A DNA stretch of 64,000 nucleotides from Chamaea fasciata (taxonomy: Eukaryota > Chordata > Aves > Passeriformes > Sylviidae), in assembly GCA_029207755.1 (NCBI GenBank), contig JARCOQ010000012.1:21997740-22061739 (forward strand), given 5' to 3'. A program made the position numbers and the translations under genes. The notes under the pieces were generated by a model that saw nothing but the letters and a program-made list of their open reading frames with translations, did not search any database and was not told the origin of the DNA. Below, in pieces: positions 59,343 to 64,000 of this stretch (position 1 is its first letter; every line of letters starts with the position of its first letter).

Positions 59343-60634
59343 GTACCCCACATGTCCCCTGGCACAGCTCCCTGCCCTGCAACCACGGCCAGCGGGTTCC
59401 TGCCCGCCTCAGTCCAGGCCTCCCTCCCCTTCCCAGCCCCTTTGTTGGCCTGCGGCTTGGAAGTACAACCTTTGAGGGACAAATCTGGCATCCAAGCTGG
59501 CTTCAAATGGTCATCTCCAAGCCTCCCCAAAATGTTGAGAAAGGTACCCTGAGAAACACTGCCTCCTGGGGCAGGCAGGGTCCCAGTGGGGATGCTCTGA
59601 GGGACATGTCCCTGAGACATCCCTCTGCTGATCCATTCCCAAAGCCTGACCTCCAAGGAGATGCTCTTGTATAAAGCTCTTGCTTAACCCACACAATAAT
59701 CAGGGGAAGAATTTGGGCTTCCAGTCACTACAGTTGCAGAGACTGTCCCAGAAGAATCCCCACTTCACTCTCTTTCAGTTGAAAGCCCACAGATATTTTC
59801 AGCTGCTGGCCCTGTCTGTGTTGCCCTGTGTGACTTCCTTGTTGCATGTTTGTTGCTTGCCAATACTTGCGTGCAGGTGCCTTTTCTTCTAGAATGCCTG
59901 TCTTAGAAATGCACTGACTTTTAGATACAATTCAATGGGGACAAAGTCATCGAAGCAAAAGAAAACTGTTCATTAGTAACAATTCAGCTGAGCCGGGTGT
60001 GTCTCCCTCCCCGAGAGCCGGGAGCCCAGCACACACACCCCTTTCACCAAAACGGCTTCTTTTATCCCTTTTTTACCCGGCCAGGGTGGTCCCTGTCCTC
60101 CTTCCCATTGGATGGTACTCGGGAACTTCCATTCTCTCTGACCGCCAACTCTTCTGTCCCCTCCCCTCTCATCCTACTGCCTTTTAGTCAGGTCTTCAAC
60201 CCTGCCCCTCTCCCAGCTCACAGCAACACCCAACAACAGGACCTGAACAAATCCAAACAATCCAAACAACAACACGCAAGAACCAACAACTTCCTTTCTT
60301 TAACCTCCTAACTCTTGGATTCATCTCACGCACCTCAGTGCCACCTCCTTTGTTTCTCCTGGCAGCTGGTGGCCCCTGAGAGCACAGAGGGCCTGTGTCC
60401 CCTGGTTCATTTATTACTGGCCCTCACGTGGTCGTCACCACATGTCTGTGTGCTGCCAGAGCTCCCTGGTCCTGTGCAGGTGCCCTGTGCCTGGGGCTTG
60501 CCCAGCTTCCCAAGGGCCCGTATCTCCTCCCTGGTCCCTGCTCCCAGGTCTGCTTTCAACCCCGGGAGAGAGGAAGGAAATTCCCAGCCGCAGGCCTGGG
60601 TCTGTAACTTCCTGCTCCTGTGCTTTCTCTCCAG
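59343..60634. other. Intron V-W
   Basis: 1.3 kb. Bases about 59,990-60,310 have an LTR-like look (a reverse TATA-like cttttatccc and C-rich flanks), but no boundary or coding remnant supports a firm call. Confidence 0.35.
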
Positions 60635-60763
60635 ATGTTTAATGAAATTCATCACGCCACGGTCACCCTGGAGAACACCTGCAATATGGAATTCAGCTGG
60701 GTGCTAAACCCTAGCACTGCAGACCAGGATCTGCCTGGTGTGTTTCTGGTCAAGCCCACCGCA
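60635..60763 (+). CDS. HYDIN: HYDIN exon W
   Basis: 43 codons, phase 0 at both ends, acceptor ctctccag, donor gtaagt. Encodes IHHATVTLENTCNMEFSWVL and LPGVFLVKPTA, the start of the next domain (VTLENT..FSW core strand). ATG is the first codon but is internal to the protein. Confidence 0.92.
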
Positions 60764-61249
60764 GTAAGTAGCACAAGTGACTCACCCCAGCCCTGTGTCG
60801 GGTGGCCCAGGAGAGCGTTAAAGGGAAAAAAGAGGGGGCGGGGGGGGAAAGGGACAAAAAAGTCAGAGGGGAATACCCCAAACCCAGCCATGAGAGAGAG
60901 AAGGGTGTGAGCGATTTCTGCTGGGGGCAGAGAAGGTCAGACAAGTGCTGTCCTGATAGACTCCCCCACGGCCTTGGCTGGCGGGTGGCTCTGCTGTCTC
61001 ACGGCAGACAGCGGCGGAAGGCACAAGTGTGTTGGTCACTGTCCCGTCCCGCTGTAAGGGGAGCAGAGGAGAATTCTTTTTGATAGATTTCTCGGGCGAA
61101 AATAAGGCACAAACGCAGCAAATATTACATCTGGAAATTGGTAAAGAAAGGGTACGGCCCCGACCAGAAGGGGACAGAAAAGAGAGCAGAGAGAGAAAAA
61201 TGAATGAACAACAGAGGGAGTAACAGAAGCCAGGGACAGAGCGGTACCG

Positions 61250-61600
61250 CTGGAAGCCTGGGGCGCTGTGTCGGCGTCCTGCTCGGCGGCTGGAGCAGGA
61301 GCCCGTGTGCGGCCAGCGCCCCGAGCGTGCTGCCGCGGCGGGCTGGGCGCGCTCCGCGCCCGCGGCAGGCGCGGCGGTCCCGCGGGCTGCGGCGTCCGGG
61401 CTCCGCAGCTGCGGCTGGGCACGGCCGGCGCGGCGGCTGCTCCCGCGGGGCAACGGCGGAGCGCTGCGGGGCCGTGGCCGGCGGGGAAGCGGCGACAGCG
61501 GGGTAGGCAGGCGGGGAAGGAGCGGCTCTGCAGGGAGCCGGGCCCTCCAGGTGCTCCCGGCACGACCACAACCAAAAATGGCGGGGGGAAACCGGCAGCG
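61250..61600. promoter_or_regulatory. CpG-dense, CpG-island-like stretch
   Basis: About 300 bases with very high G+C and CpG undepleted, unlike all surrounding intron. Long open frames occur on both strands, as expected from composition, with no protein family visible. It may be an alternative promoter island, or the GC-rich leader of the neighbouring LTR-type element. Confidence 0.5.
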
Positions 61601-61969
61601 TTAACTGCTTTTGTGCGCCGAGATTCCTCCCGTAATTCAGCCCTTTTGGGAAGACTTAGTCAGACGGGCAAAGTTTGCCCGGGCTTCGCGGTCTGCCCTC
61701 CCCCAAGGGAGAAGTCGCTTGCAGCCCCCCGAGACGGGGCCTGCCTGCATCTTCTCCTTGCAACCTCCTCCACGCCTGGAGTGTGTTAAGGCTCCCAACG
61801 CGACTGCAGCCCCTGTAGTAATTTTTCACCCCGTGTCAGAAAATGGATTTATAACATACGGTGAGGCACAAATAAAAATGGAATTGGTTCCCCACTGCGG
61901 CGGTGCGTGTCCTCCCACGGCCGGCTAGCCCCGACACGCCCCCACACGATCTATAGAAATGTGGGATCT

Positions 61970-62560
61970 TGGCTGCCGACCTGCCCTGCCACGTTGGGAA
62001 TGCGGAGGAAGAAAGACGGGACTCTCAAGAGGCCTGACTGCAACTTGGGTTTATTGGTAGGAAGGAGGGAGCCCTCAGCCTGCGACCGGTGCTTCAGGGA
62101 GACCCTGAATCTCAGGAGGGAGAGGGTTTTATACAGTGGCTGGAAGCTCAGGGTGGCTACACGTGCAACCAGTGGGGTATAACTGGGGAGTGTCTACTGA
62201 CGTAACAAGCATTAACATTAAATACCAATGATCCGAAGGAAGGAGGGGAAAGCTTCCAATCCAGCCAGTCGCCAGAGATCTCCCTTCGAAGCTTCTGGAC
62301 CCGGGGGACAGGCCCTGGGTGACTGGCAGGGTGGGAGGGTTTCCCGACGAATGGTGGACAGGTAACCAAGGCGGGAAAGGTGAACCAAACAGGGGTTGTA
62401 TGTGGGGCAGGCTGAGGGAGAAGCTTACAATTTGTAACAAAAAGGACCTAAAAATACAACGGCACTGAACCAGGGTACAAAGAACAACTATCTTACATTA
62501 AAACTCATGATAAAAACCACACCACCGCACCTCACAGTCACTCTGGGGACCCCGACGGCT
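61970..62560 (-). mobile_element. ERV LTR-like segment, reverse orientation
   Basis: Read on the - strand, a TATA-like box lies at about 62,127-62,133, an AATAAA signal at 62,050-62,055, and a cccaacgtgg block at 61,989-61,998 resembling part of a lysine-tRNA primer-binding site. The order U3, R, U5, primer-site fits a 5' LTR on the - strand, with internal sequence toward lower coordinates. No gag, pol or env reading frame is recognised. The outer edge is uncertain. Confidence 0.42.
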
Positions 62561-63811
62561 GAGATGTCAGGCTGCTGGCACTGGAGCGTTTCTGAGGGTC
62601 GCCTTACCCAGGCTGTGTGATCACACAGGACATTGTCCTTTGCCCTGCCTCCCCGTTGCCAGGGCTAAGAACCACTTACATAGCCCTTCAGTAGGCGTGC
62701 TGGTCCCTGCCTCCTGCAGCTTTGTGCTGTGCAGAGGCTTTGTGGGGCAGTGAGGGGGCCGGGGAGCAGCGGGGCTGGAGGAGCGATGAGAAAAATTTGC
62801 AGCGTCATCCCACCATTTGTCCAGGCTTCTCAGTCCTGCCTGGGTGTCTTTGAGCCGAAGCAGCACTCCTGCCTTTGTCCCTCCTTGCAGTGGGAGGAGG
62901 GAGCCGACAGGCATTTCTTCATGCCTGTCCTACAAGGGATGGGAGGAGCTGCTGGCCCTGCTGAGTGCGGGGACTTCTCTTCCATAGCAAAAAAAGCCTT
63001 TTCTTGTTGAGGCGGGCTCTTGCTGGCAGAGGGCGAACCCCATGAGCAGCAGAGCTGTGCTCACATCACATCAGGCTGTGCTGGGGCTGCAGGCAGATGA
63101 GCTCTTGGGAGGACACACTGCACCCCCGGGTCAGTGGCTCGATCTTTTGGGCACAAGGAAGGTAGGAGGTGTGAGAAGCAAAGCCCACTCATCAGTTAAA
63201 ATTTCAAGAAAATTTAGTGTGAGACAATAGGAGACAAAGTCAATAAAGCAGAAGGAACAGCACTGCCTGCTAAGCAGAAGGAACAGCACTGCCTGCTTAG
63301 CCACATTAGCTGCAGCCAGAGGCACACACCAGTCAACACAACACCCCTTGTATAGCCGGGGTATTGCATTAGCCCAGTGCGTATTTACAAGCAGTTCTTT
63401 ATATTCCAACGTTTTAACAGAGTTCCTTCTCCGTCCGGCCTTTTTGGAGCATATGCGGTTGTCCTAGTCCTGGTCCTTTGTTACTTTTTGACACATTCAA
63501 CAGGCTTCAATTCCTTCGTTGGTTAAATGTTAATATTACAACAATTCTTCACCAGCATTGGTATCACAAAAAAAGAATTGAATTAAAAGAACTCTAAACT
63601 TTAGCAAAACTTCTTTTACAAAAGTCAACATTATAAAACATATAGTGTTTACTCTAACAGTTGCAAAAGCCAACACTGTAATGTATTTATCATGATGGTG
63701 GTGTGGTTTGATGGCTTCTTCTAGATGAGAACCTGTCTTCTCAGCCTGTCTGTCCCCTGAACCATTCCCCATCAAACTCTGATGCATTCCCTCTCTCTTC
63801 TGTCCCTGCAG

Positions 63812-63989
63812 GGCTCCATTGCACCAGGCGAGACGCAAGAGCTGAATTTTTCTTACGTGCCAGGATTACCAGGAGCTTTCAGCAGGACTTACCACCTCAA
63901 AGTGGGTGACCTGGAGCCAGAAAGTATCCGTCTGAAAGGAGAAGCATCCTTTCCCGTGTTTAGTGTGAACCTGCCCTGGAACATCAAAG
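63812..63989 (+). CDS. HYDIN: HYDIN exon X (last in the window)
   Basis: 178 bases, phase 0 in, one base out, acceptor gtccctgcag, donor gtgggc. Encodes GSIAPGETQELNFSYVPGLP, then RLKGEASFPVFSVNLPWNIK. The PGxxQELxxxYxPG turn and the LxGEASFP domain boundary are classic HYDIN. The gene continues beyond base 64,000. Confidence 0.95.
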
Positions 63990-64000
63990 GTGGGCACTGC

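Larger units (their letters stand above)
60764..63811. other. Intron W-X, enriched in ERV-like and CpG-dense sequence
   Basis: 3.0 kb, the most unusual intron here. From left: a G-rich low-complexity run near 60,825-60,850, a CpG-dense stretch at 61,250-61,560, a reverse LTR-like segment at about 61,970-62,560, and a 26-base tandem repeat near 63,247-63,300. No exon is recognised inside; donor at 60,764 and acceptor at 63,810-63,811 are clear. Confidence 0.6.
28329..63989 (+). other. HYDIN: HYDIN exons A-P (unit 2) plus Q-X: intact gene segment
   Basis: Twenty-four consecutive exons with GT donors and AG acceptors and no stop codon, joining phase to phase. They encode about 1,345 residues of tandem ASH/MSP-like beta-sandwich domains. 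The first available upstream splice partner with a phase-0 end would be either an exon left of the window or exon P of unit 1. This is the version of the region most likely to contribute to functional protein. Some conserved positions are altered even here (see exon G), so constraint may not be full. Confidence 0.85.
1..64000 (+). other. HYDIN: HYDIN locus, partial gene (N-terminal-proximal exons)
   Basis: The conceptual splice of the exons listed below follows HYDIN continuously, with each intron phase matching the next exon. HYDIN is a very large (about 5,000 residue) protein built from many ASH/MSP-type immunoglobulin-like domains. It forms the C2b projection of the central pair in 9+2 motile cilia, and its loss causes hydrocephalus in mice and primary ciliary dyskinesia in humans. 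Recognisable pieces include the TMESSPYFQ-like start of exon A, the LDFPDELDFS strand of exon B, the GEGxGP turn of exon G, DKPxAPELNLG in exon O and GEASFPVFSVNLP in exon X. The first coding exons and promoter lie left of base 1, and several dozen exons lie right of base 64,000. Identification rests on family recognition, not on a search. Confidence 0.93.

Noticed and set aside
59990..60310. A defined ERV LTR before exon W
   Set aside because: Composition is suggestive, but I could not find clear ends, a target duplication or a poly-A signal, so I left it as a note in the intron entry.
60635..60763. ATG at 60,635 as a gene start
   Set aside because: It immediately follows a good acceptor and the phase joins exon V; the sequence is mid-protein.
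61036..61789. Overlapping 150-200 residue frames on both strands in the CpG-dense block
   Set aside because: High G+C suppresses stop codons. The translations are Ala/Arg/Pro-rich with no motif, no splice context and no family resemblance, including to retroviral gag.
62880..62935. A possible extra exon after ccttgcag at 62,890
   Set aside because: No HYDIN similarity, and inserting it would disrupt the W-X join, which already matches HYDIN without a gap.
63247..63300. Short tandem repeat (agcagaaggaacagcactgc unit, about 26 bases, twice)
   Set aside because: Only two copies, and no sign of function; probably a local slippage event.
1..64000. CRISPR array, prokaryotic operon, tRNA or rRNA genes
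   Set aside because: Nothing fits. The repeats are microsatellites or one large tandem duplication, and the coding structure is eukaryotic with introns.

Overview
The window is vertebrate genomic DNA, and it looks like a bird, probably a songbird. It has small exons with consensus splice sites, reverse-strand CR1-type LINE fragments (including the avian type with a small ORF1 ahead of ORF2), and passerine-style endogenous-retrovirus LTR remnants. All the coding signal I can support belongs to one gene on the + strand: HYDIN, the giant ASH/MSP-domain protein of the central-pair apparatus of motile cilia. The spliced exons read, in order and in matching intron phase, through roughly the N-terminal fifth of HYDIN. 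The gene start lies left of the window and most of the gene lies to the right.

Layout. Bases 1-70 are single-copy intron. Bases 71 to about 26,633 are unit 1 of a tandem duplication, and about 26,632-53,196 are unit 2. Each unit is about 26.56 kb and carries the same 16 exons, called A to P here (884 codons in the undamaged version). From 53,197 to the end the sequence is single-copy and carries the next eight exons, Q to X. The block begins with a phase-0 exon and ends with a phase-0 exon, so exon P of unit 1 could in principle splice in frame to exon A of unit 2.

State of the copies. Every unit 2 exon and every exon from Q to X is open and has usable splice sites. Unit 1 carries three lesions: a one-base deletion with an immediate stop in exon E, a lost AG acceptor before exon L, and a 24-base in-frame deletion in exon J. 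By my hand count, coding differences between the units are mostly amino-acid-changing, about as expected without constraint. They are concentrated in exons J to P, while the first 8 kb of the units is nearly identical. The simplest reading is a fairly recent intragenic tandem duplication whose upstream copy is decaying; a collapsed or falsely duplicated assembly, or a HYDIN paralogue under weak selection, are the main alternatives.

Other content. Each unit has a long (GGGAA)n tract (239 versus 399 bases), a TCC/TTC polypyrimidine tract just after the exon E donor, a reverse CR1 ORF1/ORF2 fragment, a second CR1 3' tail and an LTR-like segment. The last intron (60,764-63,811) contains a CpG-dense stretch and a reverse-oriented LTR-like sequence. 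I found no tRNA, rRNA, CRISPR array, bacterial operon or second protein-coding gene. Exon letters are local to this window and are not the official exon numbers.
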